Assembly: GCA_031292195.1 (NCBI GenBank)
Contig: JARLHP010000277.1
Location: 1 to 32,535, forward strand
Source: Syntrophobacteraceae bacterium
Lineage (GTDB): Bacteria > Desulfobacterota > Syntrophobacteria > Syntrophobacterales > Syntrophobacteraceae
Direction of reading: 5' to 3'
Length of the DNA stretch: 32,535 nt
This document shows, in pieces, positions 14,306 through 22,968 of the stretch. Every line of letters starts with the position of its first letter. The stretch's first letter is position 1. The notes beneath the pieces were generated by a model. It was not told where the DNA came from, did not search any database, and saw nothing but the letters and a program-made list of their open reading frames with translations. A program made the position numbers and the translations under genes.

Positions 14306-17300
14306 GCTCTGATCATAGCCTCTATCTGCGAATCGCGGAAATGCGCAAGCGAGGCCGCCCCGGTCGGACAGGCGGCGCTGCAGGCGCCACAACCCGTGCA
14401 AAGCGCCCGGTTCACAACGGCCCGCTTCTTGCCGTTTTCCACCTCCGACACTTTTATGGCCCCGAAAAGGCAGGTCTGTTCGCACTCCCCGCAGGCGCGG
14501 CAAAGGTTTGGATCGACCTCGGTGACCACCCCTGCAACCACAATTTCTTTTTGGGACAGTATCGTCATGGCCCGCGACACCGCTCCCCGCGCCTGGGAGA
14601 TCGATTCGTCGGCGAACTTCGGACCGTGGGCCAGGCCGCAGAGGAAAAACCCGGAGGTGGCAAAATCGAGCGGCCGGAGTTTGGGGTGCGCTTCCAAGAA
14701 AAAACCGTCCTGGTCGAGGGGCAACCGAAGGGTTTCGGCCAGCTTTTTGGCATCCTCCCCCGGGCGAATGGCACTGCTTAAAACCAACAGGTCTGTTTTC
14801 AGGACAATCCCGCGCCCGAGTTGAGAGTCGAAAACCAATACGTCCAGTCCTGCCTCACCGATCCGGACTTCCGGTTTTAGGTCCTGGTCGAAGCGAAAGA
14901 ATCGGACCCCCGCGCGTCTGGCTTCCCGGTACTGCAATTCCTTAAGGCCGAAAGTCCTGATGTCCCTGTAGAGCACCGAAACATTGGCCGAGGGATTGAT
15001 TTCTTTGAGTTTTAGACTGTTTTTGACCGCGGCCGTGCAGCACACCCTGGAGCAGTAGGAGTGTTCGGGTTCGCGCGAGCCGACGCACTGGATCATGGTG
15101 ATGTTTCGAAAGGTTTGCGCGGAGGCCGGCTCTTTTGCCAGCATCCGTTCGAATTCATTTTGGGTAACCACCCGGCCGTCCCGGTCGTAAAGATATTCGG
15201 AAGGCTTGTACTCGCAGCCCCCGACGGCAATAATCGCCACGCCGTGAGAGAACTCCACCGATTTGCCGCCCACGGCGATCCGGGTTGAAAAATTGCCGCA
15301 CGAGCCTTTTACCTCCAGCACCTCGGCCTGCCTGTAAATCTCTATCAGTCGGTTCGACTCGGCGGCCTCGATGAGAGTTTGCACGTACTTCGAAGGCTCC
15401 CCCCCGTCTTCGGTGTAGAAGAGCTTTCCGGCATGCCCGCCCAGTTCGGAGGTCTTTTCCACCAGCACGGCCGGAAAACCCTGTTCGGCAACCGCCAGGG
15501 CCGCGGTCAGGCCGGCCAGGCCCCCTCCTATGACCAGGGCCTTTTGTACCACGTCGCAGGAAAAATCATGGAGAGGCTCCAGAAGAGCGGCCCTTGCCAC
15601 CGCCATTCGCACCAGGTCTTTGGCTTTTGCCGTTGCGCGCTCGTGCGCCCCCTGGTGCACCCACGAATCCTGCTCCCTGATGTTTGCCAGTTCGAAAAGG
15701 TAGGGATTCAAACCCGCTTCCCGGAGCGTGTTGCGAAACAGCGGCTCATGGGTGCGCGGCGTACAGGACGCAACCACGAACCGGTTGAGTTTGTATTCCC
15801 CGATCGCCCGTTTGATCTCTTTTTGCTGATCGGTCGAGCAGGCGAACATGGGGCTAAAGGCATATTCGACGCCGGGAAGTGTTTTGGCGTAATCGGCCAC
15901 CGCCACGGTATCCACGACCCCGGCGATGTTTATGCCGCAATGGCAGACGAAAACGCCGATTCGCACCTTCTCGCCGCGCACGTCGCGTTCTTCATAGTGG
16001 GGCGGGGGTTCGATCAGTTCCCCCCGGACCCCGGAGAGAAGCGAGGTGGCCCTGGCCGCCGCGCTGCTGCCCTGAAGCACCGAATCGGGAATGTCCTTGG
16101 GCCCCTGCGCGGCCCCGCAGACGTAGACCCCGGGCCGGGATGTCGAAACCATATCCAGGGGGCCCGTTTTTATGAATGCGAACGGGTCCAGGTCCACTCC
16201 CAGCCGCCTGGCCAGTCCGACTGTCGAGGGGTGCGCGCACAGGCCCACCGAAAGTACGACCATGTCGAACTCTTCTTCGCGCATGACCTCATTTTCATCG
16301 CAGTAGTCTATCAGCAGGCCGCCGGTTTCAACCACCGGTACTATTCTGGAAATCATCGACCGCACATATCTCACGCCGGTTTCATTTTTGGCCCGCTCGT
16401 AGAACCGGTCGAACCCTTTGCCCTGCGCGCGGATATCGATATAAAAGATGGTGGTGTCGATATCGGCTTCGTGCTCTTTGGTGATCATGGCCTGCTTGGT
16501 GGCGTACATGCAGCAGACATACGAACAGTAGTCCCGGCCGATGGCGCTGTCTCGCGATCCCACACACTGGATCCAGGCTATCCGAGCCGGTTTTTTCCCG
16601 TCGGAGAGGCGTTGAATGTGGCCGGAAAAGGGGCCTGCGGCCGACAGGATACGTTCGTATTCGAGGCTGGTCACCACGTTGGGCCATCTACCCCAGCCGT
16701 ATTCGGGCTTGAGTTTGGGGTCGAAGACCTCGAACCCGGGAGAGAGTATGACCGCTCCCGCCTCGATTTTTTCCGTAACCGGCCCCATGTCGTGGGCAAT
16801 GGCGCCAGCCAGACAGGCCTCCTCGCACATCCGGCACTCGCAGCAGATCATGCAGTCCAGGCACCGCGAGGCTTCAGCCCTGGCCTGTTCTTCGGTTATC
16901 CCCGGCTCGACCTCGGAAAATCCGCTTTTTCGCTGTTCCATGGGGATCGAGGTCCGGCGGAGGCGCGGGGTCCTTTTTACGTCCGGGGGTATGGGGGAAA
17001 AATTCTCCCCGGCCGTCTCCGTCTTTTTACGCCCGACCGCCATGTCCTCGCCCTTGAGGTAGCGGGATATGGAAATGGCGGCCTCTCTGCCCGCGGCGAC
17101 CGCGCCTATGGCTATCCACGGTCCCGACTGGGCGTCGCCGCCGGCGAACACCCCTTCACGGCTGGTCTGATAGGTTATCCCGTCGACTTTTATCGTTCCA
17201 AACCGGGTGATGCGCACTTTTTCGGAGTCGGAAAGAAAGAGGCTGTCCGGGGTCTGGCCGATGGCCGCGACAACGATGTCGCACTCTTCCACGAATTCGC

Positions 17301-18753
17301 TTCCGGGGACCGGGATGGGGCTTCGCCTGCCGGAGGCGTCCGGTTCCCCCAGTTCCATCCCCACACACCGCAGGCCCGCCACTTTCCCTGCCGCGGCCAC
17401 GACCTGCCGGGGCGAAACGAGGTATTTGATCTCGATTCCTTCGGCCAGTCCGTCTTCTATCTCGTTTGGATGGGCGGGCATCTCGCCGCGGGTGCGCCGG
17501 TAGAAGATGGAGACCTTGGCCGCGCCCGTTCTGAGTGCGCTTCGCGCCGCGTCTATGGCCACGTCGCCGCCCCCGACCACCACCACCCGCTTGCCCTTGA
17601 GGTCGGTCATCTCATAGAGATTTACCGCGCGCAGGAAATCGACCCCGTGCATCACCCCGTCGGTGTCTTCGCCCTGGATACTCAGCTTTACGCCGCGGTG
17701 CGCCCCGATGGCCAGGTAGACGGCCTTATGGCCCCGCCCGAACAACTCGTCCAGGGTGAAGTCGCGGCCAAGAGCGCTGTGGTACTTTATCTCCACCCCC
17801 AACCGGGTTATTGCTCGTATTTCCTTATCCAGCATTTCGGGGGGAAGACGGTAATCGGGAATACCGACCCGGAGCATGCCGCCGGCGACTCCCAGCGATT
17901 CGTAAATGGTCACGCCGTAGCCCTCCAGGGCCAGGAAATAAGCGGCGGTGAGGCCCGCGGGCCCGGACCCCACAATGGCCACGCTTTCTCTTTTCATTTC
18001 CCTATCGGGGAGGGGCAGTTTTTCCGGGTCTACGGCGTCGGCCACAAAACGCTTGAGGGTGCAAATCGATACCGGTTCGTCCACAGTAGCGCGGCGGCAG
18101 GCGGTTTCGCAAGGGTGCGGGCATATTCTTCCCAGAACGCCGGGAAGGGGCAGGTTTCGCATGATCACCTTCATGGCGTCCTGGTAGCGGCCCCTGGCTA
18201 TGAGAGTCACGTAGGCATGACCATTGACCATGCCCGGACAAGCGTTGGTGCAGGGAGACCCGTCCAGCTTGTCGATGGCGAAGGCGGGCGGGACCGCCTG
18301 GGGATAATTCCTGTAAATGGCCTTGCGGGTGTTCAGCCCCTGGTCGAAACCGGAGGGCAGATCGATGGGGCATACCCTGGCGCATTCGCCGCATCCGGTG
18401 CACTTGTCTTCCAGCACATACCGGGGATGACGTTTTACAGTGAGACTGAAATTGCCGGGAACGCCTTCCAGCTTTTCAACGGTCGTACGGGTTAGAATCT
18501 TGATGTTTCGGTGGTTGGCGAGTTCCACCAGTTTGGGGCCCATCATGCAGGAAGAGCAGTCGTTGGTGGGAAAAGTCTTGTCCAGCTGCGACATGACGCC
18601 ACCGACATTGGGCTGCTGCTCGATCAGGTAAACCTTGAAGCCCGAGCCGGCGATATCGAGCGCTGACTGGATGCCCGCTATGCCGCCCCCGACGATGGCC
18701 ACAGCGCCGGTTTTGTGCGCTTCCCCCGCTTGCTGGTTCTTCGTTTCAGCCAT
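14278..18753 (-). CDS. hdrL: HdrL-like fusion: HdrA interrupted by a GltD/NfnB module, then a second HdrA
   Basis: The protein has 1491 residues. Residues 1-165 are the HdrA start: [21 protein letters not shown] (FAD), TNDCSSC with both cysteines (C66, C69) and a [4Fe-4S] motif at C118-C128. Residues about 166-570 are a GltD/NfnB-like NAD(P)H:acceptor module: [20 protein letters not shown] motif [20 protein letters not shown] at 259-278, pyridine-nucleotide motif [21 protein letters not shown] at about 390-410. HdrA resumes at about 620 with [17 protein letters not shown] (631-647) and runs to about 908, including IQCVGSRD. Residues 930-1491 are another HdrA module with [15 protein letters not shown] motif [14 protein letters not shown] and two C-terminal [4Fe-4S] motifs (C1418-C1428, C1452-C1462). 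It probably links NAD(P)H to Hdr-type flavin bifurcation. Proteins of this layout have been called HdrL in sulfate reducers. It starts 42 bases after hdrB. Confidence 0.9.
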   Translation of the reverse strand: MAETKNQQAGEAHKTGAVAIVGGGIAGIQSALDIAGSGFKVYLIEQQPNVGGVMSQLDKTFPTNDCSSCMMGPKLVELANHRNIKILTRTTVEKLEGVPGNFSLTVKRHPRYVLEDKCTGCGECARVCPIDLPSGFDQGLNTRKAIYRNYPQAVPPAFAIDKLDGSPCTNACPGMVNGHAYVTLIARGRYQDAMKVIMRNLPLPGVLGRICPHPCETACRRATVDEPVSICTLKRFVADAVDPEKLPLPDREMKRESVAIVGSGPAGLTAAYFLALEGYGVTIYESLGVAGGMLRVGIPDYRLPPEMLDKEIRAITRLGVEIKYHSALGRDFTLDELFGRGHKAVYLAIGAHRGVKLSIQGEDTDGVMHGVDFLRAVNLYEMTDLKGKRVVVVGGGDVAIDAARSALRTGAAKVSIFYRRTRGEMPAHPNEIEDGLAEGIEIKYLVSPRQVVAAAGKVAGLRCVGMELGEPDASGRRSPIPVPGSEFVEECDIVVAAIGQTPDSLFLSDSEKVRITRFGTIKVDGITYQTSREGVFAGGDAQSGPWIAIGAVAAGREAAISISRYLKGEDMAVGRKKTETAGENFSPIPPDVKRTPRLRRTSIPMEQRKSGFSEVEPGITEEQARAEASRCLDCMICCECRMCEEACLAGAIAHDMGPVTEKIEAGAVILSPGFEVFDPKLKPEYGWGRWPNVVTSLEYERILSAAGPFSGHIQRLSDGKKPARIAWIQCVGSRDSAIGRDYCSYVCCMYATKQAMITKEHEADIDTTIFYIDIRAQGKGFDRFYERAKNETGVRYVRSMISRIVPVVETGGLLIDYCDENEVMREEEFDMVVLSVGLCAHPSTVGLARRLGVDLDPFAFIKTGPLDMVSTSRPGVYVCGAAQGPKDIPDSVLQGSSAAARATSLLSGVRGELIEPPPHYEERDVRGEKVRIGVFVCHCGINIAGVVDTVAVADYAKTLPGVEYAFSPMFACSTDQQKEIKRAIGEYKLNRFVVASCTPRTHEPLFRNTLREAGLNPYLFELANIREQDSWVHQGAHERATAKAKDLVRMAVARAALLEPLHDFSCDVVQKALVIGGGLAGLTAALAVAEQGFPAVLVEKTSELGGHAGKLFYTEDGGEPSKYVQTLIEAAESNRLIEIYRQAEVLEVKGSCGNFSTRIAVGGKSVEFSHGVAIIAVGGCEYKPSEYLYDRDGRVVTQNEFERMLAKEPASAQTFRNITMIQCVGSREPEHSYCSRVCCTAAVKNSLKLKEINPSANVSVLYRDIRTFGLKELQYREARRAGVRFFRFDQDLKPEVRIGEAGLDVLVFDSQLGRGIVLKTDLLVLSSAIRPGEDAKKLAETLRLPLDQDGFFLEAHPKLRPLDFATSGFFLCGLAHGPKFADESISQARGAVSRAMTILSQKEIVVAGVVTEVDPNLCRACGECEQTCLFGAIKVSEVENGKKRAVVNRALCTGCGACSAACPTGAASLAHFRDSQIEAMIRACQNISNPG

Positions 18754-18795
18754 GAGTCGGTCAACCTTTCCGTCACGCCCCGCTTCGGGCGCGAT

Positions 18796-19638
18796 TTACC
18801 GCTCTGCCGCCATAAGCCCTTTACTCCGCAAAAGCGGGACGGGATCGACGAAGTGGCGCGAAAGCCATCCTCTGGATTCCGCCAGGCCCCACGCCAACCC
18901 TATCAACTCGGTGAAATAAATGATGGGAAGACCGAAACGCTTTCCCGTATCGGCTTCGATGCGGTCCTGGTACATATCCAGGTTCCCCTGGCACATCTGG
19001 CAGGAAACCACCACGGCCTCGGCCCCCACCCGTCGGGCCATGTCGAGCAGTTTTTCGACCATTTTAAAAGCCGCGCCCGGCATGGAAACAATGAGGCTCG
19101 CCCCGCAGCAGTCCGTTTTGTACGGCCAGTCGATCGGGGTTGCGCCCAGGGTTTTCACGATCCGGTCAATGCTTTGCGGGTTTTCGTAATCGGCGGCCCC
19201 GGTTATTTCAGGCGGCCGGCTGGACATGCAGCCGTAATAGGAGACGACGTTCAGCCCTTCGAGCCGCTTTTTCACCCCTTCGGCAAGTTCCCGGAGCCTT
19301 TCATCGGTTGCAAAAAAGGCGGCAAGGTCCCAGATCCCGGGGAAGGCCGCCCCGGGGTCGTTTGACCCGTGCACGGCGGTCTTCAGGCGGTTGAAACAAA
19401 GCGGGCAGGGGACGAGCATGTCGGGATTGCCAAGCGTTCGAGCAAGCCTCAGGTTGCGCAGAGGCAGCTCGATGCTCGCCCGGCGATTTATGCTGTGGGC
19501 GGCCGTTGCCCCGCAGCAGTTCCAGTCGGGGACTTCCTGCAGCTCGATGCCCATCTGTGCGCAAACACATTCGATGGAATCCGCATAATCCTTCGATGCG
19601 CCTTCAAGAGAACATCCGGGGTAGTAGGTGGCCTTCAT
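18796..19638 (-). CDS. hdrB: Heterodisulfide reductase subunit B
   Basis: This 280-residue protein has two complete CCG domains: C9, C41-C42, C78xxC81 and C137, C177-C178, C213xxC216. Each can bind a noncubane [4Fe-4S] cluster; in methanogens these split the heterodisulfide. The ATG at 19638 overlaps the hdrC stop (ATGA) and is preceded by GGGAG. A longer upstream frame exists but covers hdrC in another frame and is not family-like. HdrB works with HdrC and HdrA. In a bacterium without CoM/CoB the physiological disulfide is unknown, and a DsrC-type protein thiol is a reasonable candidate. Confidence 0.92.
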   Translation of the reverse strand: MKATYYPGCSLEGASKDYADSIECVCAQMGIELQEVPDWNCCGATAAHSINRRASIELPLRNLRLARTLGNPDMLVPCPLCFNRLKTAVHGSNDPGAAFPGIWDLAAFFATDERLRELAEGVKKRLEGLNVVSYYGCMSSRPPEITGAADYENPQSIDRIVKTLGATPIDWPYKTDCCGASLIVSMPGAAFKMVEKLLDMARRVGAEAVVVSCQMCQGNLDMYQDRIEADTGKRFGLPIIYFTELIGLAWGLAESRGWLSRHFVDPVPLLRSKGLMAAER

Positions 19639-20282
19639 TGTTTGTCTCCCCCGGGTGAACGGGACGGGCGCAAAATGGACTTTATCTCGCCTTTTTCCCT
19701 TACCCAATGCGGCAGCGCGGACAAGCGTCCTTTCCTGAAGAGCTTTACGGCCTGATCCAGACTCCGGCGCATCTCCCCGGACTTGAACAGGCTTGCCACC
19801 TGCCGGCTCCTGAGCCAGTAGGCCGGGAGCAGACCGGTTTCGAAAACCCTGCCCGTCAGTTTCAAATTTTCGAGAAAGGTCTGGTAAAAGGCGGCAACGG
19901 AGGACAGGGCGGGAGTTATTCCGGTCTCCAGGGCCAACTCCTTGAAAAAATCCATCAACTCGGCAATCCTGACGCCGTTGGGACACCGGGTGCTGCACGT
20001 CTCGCAGGAAGCGCATATCCAGATGGTGCGCGATCTTAATACTTCGTCTTTTTGGCCGAGAAGGGCCAACCGGATGATACGGTCCGGAAAAATGTCCATG
20101 GCAAAGCTCACCGGGCAGCCGTTGGTGCATTTGCGGCACTGGAAGCAATGCGTGGCATTGAACGGCCCGGCGGCCTCGACAGCGGCCAGGAAATCGAAAT
20201 CGGGCGATAAAAAAGGCTGGAGCGCTGTTCCGGTAATTTCAACGCCTGCGCTGCTTGCGACTATCCGATCGTCTTCAGCCAT
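19635..20282 (-). CDS. hdrC: Heterodisulfide reductase subunit C
   Basis: This 215-residue protein carries two [4Fe-4S] motifs, C46/C49/C52/C56 (CFQCRKCTNGCP) and C90/C93/C96/C100 (CASCETCSTRCP), which define HdrC. It shuttles electrons from HdrA to HdrB. The start at ATG 20282 (MAEDD) is favoured because GAGGG at 20290-20294 is 7 bases upstream. The alternatives at 20288 and TTG 20303 are too close to, or ahead of, that ribosome site. It is the first gene of the hdr operon, and its stop overlaps the hdrB start. Confidence 0.92.
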   Translation of the reverse strand: MAEDDRIVASSAGVEITGTALQPFLSPDFDFLAAVEAAGPFNATHCFQCRKCTNGCPVSFAMDIFPDRIIRLALLGQKDEVLRSRTIWICASCETCSTRCPNGVRIAELMDFFKELALETGITPALSSVAAFYQTFLENLKLTGRVFETGLLPAYWLRSRQVASLFKSGEMRRSLDQAVKLFRKGRLSALPHWVREKGEIKSILRPSRSPGGDKQ

Positions 20283-20329
20283 GGCCATACCCTCAGGGAA
20301 CAAACGCCAATGGGAAGCGAATCTGAAGA

Positions 20330-20358
20330 TTTATCTTCTCATACCAGGTTACGTTCAA
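20330..20358 (-). promoter_or_regulatory. Candidate promoter of the hdr operon with an overlapping dyad
   Basis: On the minus strand TTGAAC (20358-20353) and GATAAA (20335-20330) are 17 bases apart, each matching 4 of 6 consensus bases. The -10 lies inside a perfect dyad, GAAGAT-TT-ATCTTC on the plus strand at 20325-20338, which could be an operator. The -35 lies in the outer arm CGTTCAAGA of an inverted repeat. Transcription would begin about 40 bases before the hdrC start. Confidence 0.4.
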
Positions 20359-20367
20359 GATTTGCCT

Positions 20368-20439
20368 GATGGGTTGCGCTTCGCTCCACCCATCCTACGA
20401 CAGCCGCTGTAGGATGGGTGAAACGCAGTGAAACCCATC
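20368..20439. repeat. Palindromic repeat (GATGGGT...ACCCATCCTAC type)
   Basis: Two 31-base arms at 20368-20398 and 20409-20439 match as inverted copies at 26 of 31 positions, with a 10-base spacer. The arms carry the familiar GTAGGATGGGTgAAaCGCAG pattern of a repeat seen between genes in many bacteria. A further inverted match, CGTTCAAGA at 20352-20360 and TCTTGAACG at 20451-20459, extends the structure outward. It would fold into a long hairpin in RNA entering the hdr operon from upstream. Confidence 0.8.
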
Positions 20440-20854
20440 TGTTTGACGCGTCTTGAACGCAACTTCGTATGAGTTTCGCTTTGTCCCGGGCGGACAACCG
20501 CCCGCCACAGAGATTGAAGCAAACTTCGTTCCAATAAAGGCGATTATAAGTTCAGGGGCTGCCCACAACAATCGTAAAGATGAAAAACCGGGCGTTCCAG
20601 GCGTGTCTCGAACACTTTTCATGACATAAGGTGTCAATGGAAGGTTTCAGTTCTGCTTTTAATTCGTCCTGTGCGTGGGACTGACCTTCAGGAATTCAAT
20701 GGCTCGGTCAACACCGTTTCGATAGCGATCCCGGCTGGCGGTCCCACCGCCTCCTCCCTTCGCCTCAAGCGTTGGGTTGGAACCACCCGGTGTGGTATTT
20801 TAAAAGGGCTTTTGGCCATCCTCTTGTAGAAGCGTCAAGCAATCTGATGCAACC

Positions 20855-22468
20855 TCACCGCTCATCAACCCAGCAGACGCGGATGGTCGTTCCCTTGTGG
20901 CGCGAGGACTCCAACAAGAAACTGCCTCCGGAGAGTTCCGCCCGCTCCCGCATGGAGGCGAGCCCCAAGCCTCTGGTCGCCTTCTTTCTTTTCGAGACGG
21001 CGCCCGGATCGAAACCCTTGCCGTTGTCCCGGATAATCAACTCGATCTTTTTGCTCCGGCCGCTGAGCGAGACTTCCACCCGGTCGGCTTCGCTGTGCTT
21101 GGCGATATTGTTCAAGGCTTCCTGGAGGATCCTGAAGAGCACTATATTTTGCGGCTCGCTGATATCGGATTCGTTCACGTCCATTGACTGCTCGATTTGT
21201 ATTTGGGGACAGACTGTCTTTAATTGCCAGCACAACCAGTTGACGGTCTGCAGTAAGCCCACGGAGTCAAGAATGGCGGGCCGCAGAGCCGCCATGATTT
21301 TTCTGGCGTCGTCCAGCGCGCCCTGGGTAACCGACACCAGAGAATAGAGGGAGCCGGCCGTAAGCGAGCCTTCCTTCAACCTGTCCATGCTCAACTGCAA
21401 ACCCAATTTTATGGCGCTGAGGCTCGAACCAATGCTGTCGTGGATCTCCAGGGCGATTTTTTTTCTTTCCTCCTCCTGGGCCTGCAGCAGCTTGGACGAC
21501 ATAGCTCGCACTCTTTTTTCAGACCGTTTGAGCGCCTCTCCCATCTGCACGCGGCGCATGGCCGAGCCCAGGACCATCCCCACATTTTCGAGGATCAAAA
21601 CCGTTTCCAGGGGGAGTTTGTCTTCCTCATGGTCGGCCACCTGGATCAGGCCCATGATATTGCCCTTGACCCCCACCGGCATGAGCGCGATGGATTTGTA
21701 CCCCAGGCTGTAGCAGTTAAGGCAGACCGGTCCCGTCATCTTATCTTTGGTCTCGATGAAAAACCGGTCCGCGTCGTTTGTATAAAACGAACCGCCTGCC
21801 GTTATACAGGGAAGACTTTGATCGATGGTCCCGGTCACCACATGGACGCACATGCCGGGAAGGGAGCGCGTGGAAGGGGTTTCGGGATGCGCCTCGCCCA
21901 GTCCCTCGCAGGCCAGGAAAGGCAGATTGCCTTCGTCGTCCAGGATCCGAATTCCTGCAAAATCGCAGCCTCCAATTTTTCGGATTTCGCCCGCGAATTC
22001 GTCGAGCATCGGCCCCAACGCCGTGTGCCGATTGGCAATCTCCAGGAAACTGTGCGAAGCCCGCAGGCTGCGTTCGGCCCACATGCGCTCCTTGGTTCTT
22101 CGAATTTCTTTCTCGATGGCGCCGGGGAGCAGCATGAAAAACTCGGGACTCTTTACCAAATAATCCGAGGCCCCGGCCTTCATTGCCTGGACCGCTATTC
22201 GTTCGTCCCCCTGCCCGGTGACCATTATGACCGGCGCCTCGTTTCGGGCCTGGCGCATATGCCTCAAGAATTCGATGCCGTTCATTCCAGGCATCCGGTA
22301 ATCCACCAGGATGAGGTCCGGACGGATGCGATAAAGACTTTCGAAAAACCCGTCGGTGTCCCGGAAGTGGTAGATATCGGCTTGCGGAAGACCTGCCAGG
22401 ATAGCTCGGCGGATTAGTTGGAAATGAGCTTCCTCGTCTTCGATGACAACCAGCTTCAGAGGTTTCAT
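20855..22468 (-). CDS. Receiver-GAF-histidine kinase hybrid (HisKA_3 type)
   Basis: This is a 537-residue cytoplasmic protein. The N-terminal receiver (about 1-120) has the acidic pair E10/D11, phospho-acceptor D56 (LILVDYRMPG) and K106. A GAF-like sensor (about 150-310) has several cysteines and the motif GGSFYTND. The transmitter has a HisKA_3 dimerisation helix with H343 (KKIALEIHDSIGSS), then a HATPase domain (NNIAKHS, DNGKGFD, GLGLASMRERAE). Kinases of this type normally phosphorylate LuxR/NarL-type regulators; none is encoded here. ATG 22468 is preferred over GTG 22483 because receivers of this type begin with MKPLKLVVIEDE. It is the last gene of a four-gene signalling cluster. Confidence 0.85.
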   Translation of the reverse strand: MKPLKLVVIEDEEAHFQLIRRAILAGLPQADIYHFRDTDGFFESLYRIRPDLILVDYRMPGMNGIEFLRHMRQARNEAPVIMVTGQGDERIAVQAMKAGASDYLVKSPEFFMLLPGAIEKEIRRTKERMWAERSLRASHSFLEIANRHTALGPMLDEFAGEIRKIGGCDFAGIRILDDEGNLPFLACEGLGEAHPETPSTRSLPGMCVHVVTGTIDQSLPCITAGGSFYTNDADRFFIETKDKMTGPVCLNCYSLGYKSIALMPVGVKGNIMGLIQVADHEEDKLPLETVLILENVGMVLGSAMRRVQMGEALKRSEKRVRAMSSKLLQAQEEERKKIALEIHDSIGSSLSAIKLGLQLSMDRLKEGSLTAGSLYSLVSVTQGALDDARKIMAALRPAILDSVGLLQTVNWLCWQLKTVCPQIQIEQSMDVNESDISEPQNIVLFRILQEALNNIAKHSEADRVEVSLSGRSKKIELIIRDNGKGFDPGAVSKRKKATRGLGLASMRERAELSGGSFLLESSRHKGTTIRVCWVDER

Positions 22469-22496
22469 GCCTCGCACCTGCACGTCTGATCGGTAG

Positions 22497-22946
22497 CTAT
22501 TCAGTCACTACGGGCGGTTCATTTGTTTCCACCCAGTAAGAATTGATCTGCATGACCTTCGCTTCAAATTCCTTTAATCCCACGGGCTTTGTCAAATAGC
22601 TGTTGGCATGATTGCAGTAGGAATTCGCTATATCCTCCTCCCGCTTGGACGTGGTTAGCATTATTACCGGTATTTTCCTCAAATTCGGATCTCTTTTGAT
22701 CTGTTTTAGCACTTCTATGCCCCCTATGCCGGGCAGCTTTATATCCAGGAGGATCAGTCCGGGCAAAGGGAACTTGGAGGCCTCGCCGTATTTGCCCCGA
22801 TGGTAAAGATAGTCCAGGGCTTCTTCCCCGTCTCTGGCGATATCGATCCGATTGATGCGCCCCGATTTTCGGATCGCCCGCTCCGCCAGAGCGGCGTGCG
22901 CCTCCTCGTCTTCGACGATCAATATGTTGCAAGGCTCTAAGATCAT
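22497..22946 (-). CDS. Stand-alone response regulator (Rcp1-like receiver)
   Basis: The 149 residues form a single CheY-like receiver with acidic residues E12/D13, phospho-acceptor D68 (LILLDIKLPG), T98/T99 and K120. The loop LYHRGKYGEASKFPLPGL before the acceptor is typical of Rcp1-type receivers that serve phytochrome-like or GAF/PAS kinases. There is no output domain, so it likely relays phosphate or acts by protein contact. AAGGA lies 8 bases before the ATG. It lies 22 bases after the membrane kinase and 28 bases before the receiver-GAF-kinase gene. Confidence 0.88.
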   Translation of the reverse strand: MILEPCNILIVEDEEAHAALAERAIRKSGRINRIDIARDGEEALDYLYHRGKYGEASKFPLPGLILLDIKLPGIGGIEVLKQIKRDPNLRKIPVIMLTTSKREEDIANSYCNHANSYLTKPVGLKEFEAKVMQINSYWVETNEPPVVTE

Positions 22947-22968
22947 ATTACAATTCCTTATTTGCAGC

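Larger units (their letters stand above)
20283..20854. other. 572-base intergenic region upstream of the hdr operon
   Basis: No gene was recognised. The region holds the candidate hdr promoter and dyad, the palindromic repeat, a short GC hairpin (CGGGCGG-ACAA-CCGCCCG at 20487-20504) and, at 20727-20756, a fragment related to the tail of the dispersed repeat at 8680-8836. It separates the signalling gene cluster from the hdr operon; both are on the minus strand. The repeats suggest a site that accumulates mobile or repeat sequence. Confidence 0.7.

Noticed and set aside
15379-18495. A 1038-codon open frame on the plus strand opposite the HdrL gene.
   Set aside because: It is antisense to a gene with clear domains. 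Its translation has no recognisable motif or ribosome site. Long antisense frames are common opposite GC-rich genes.
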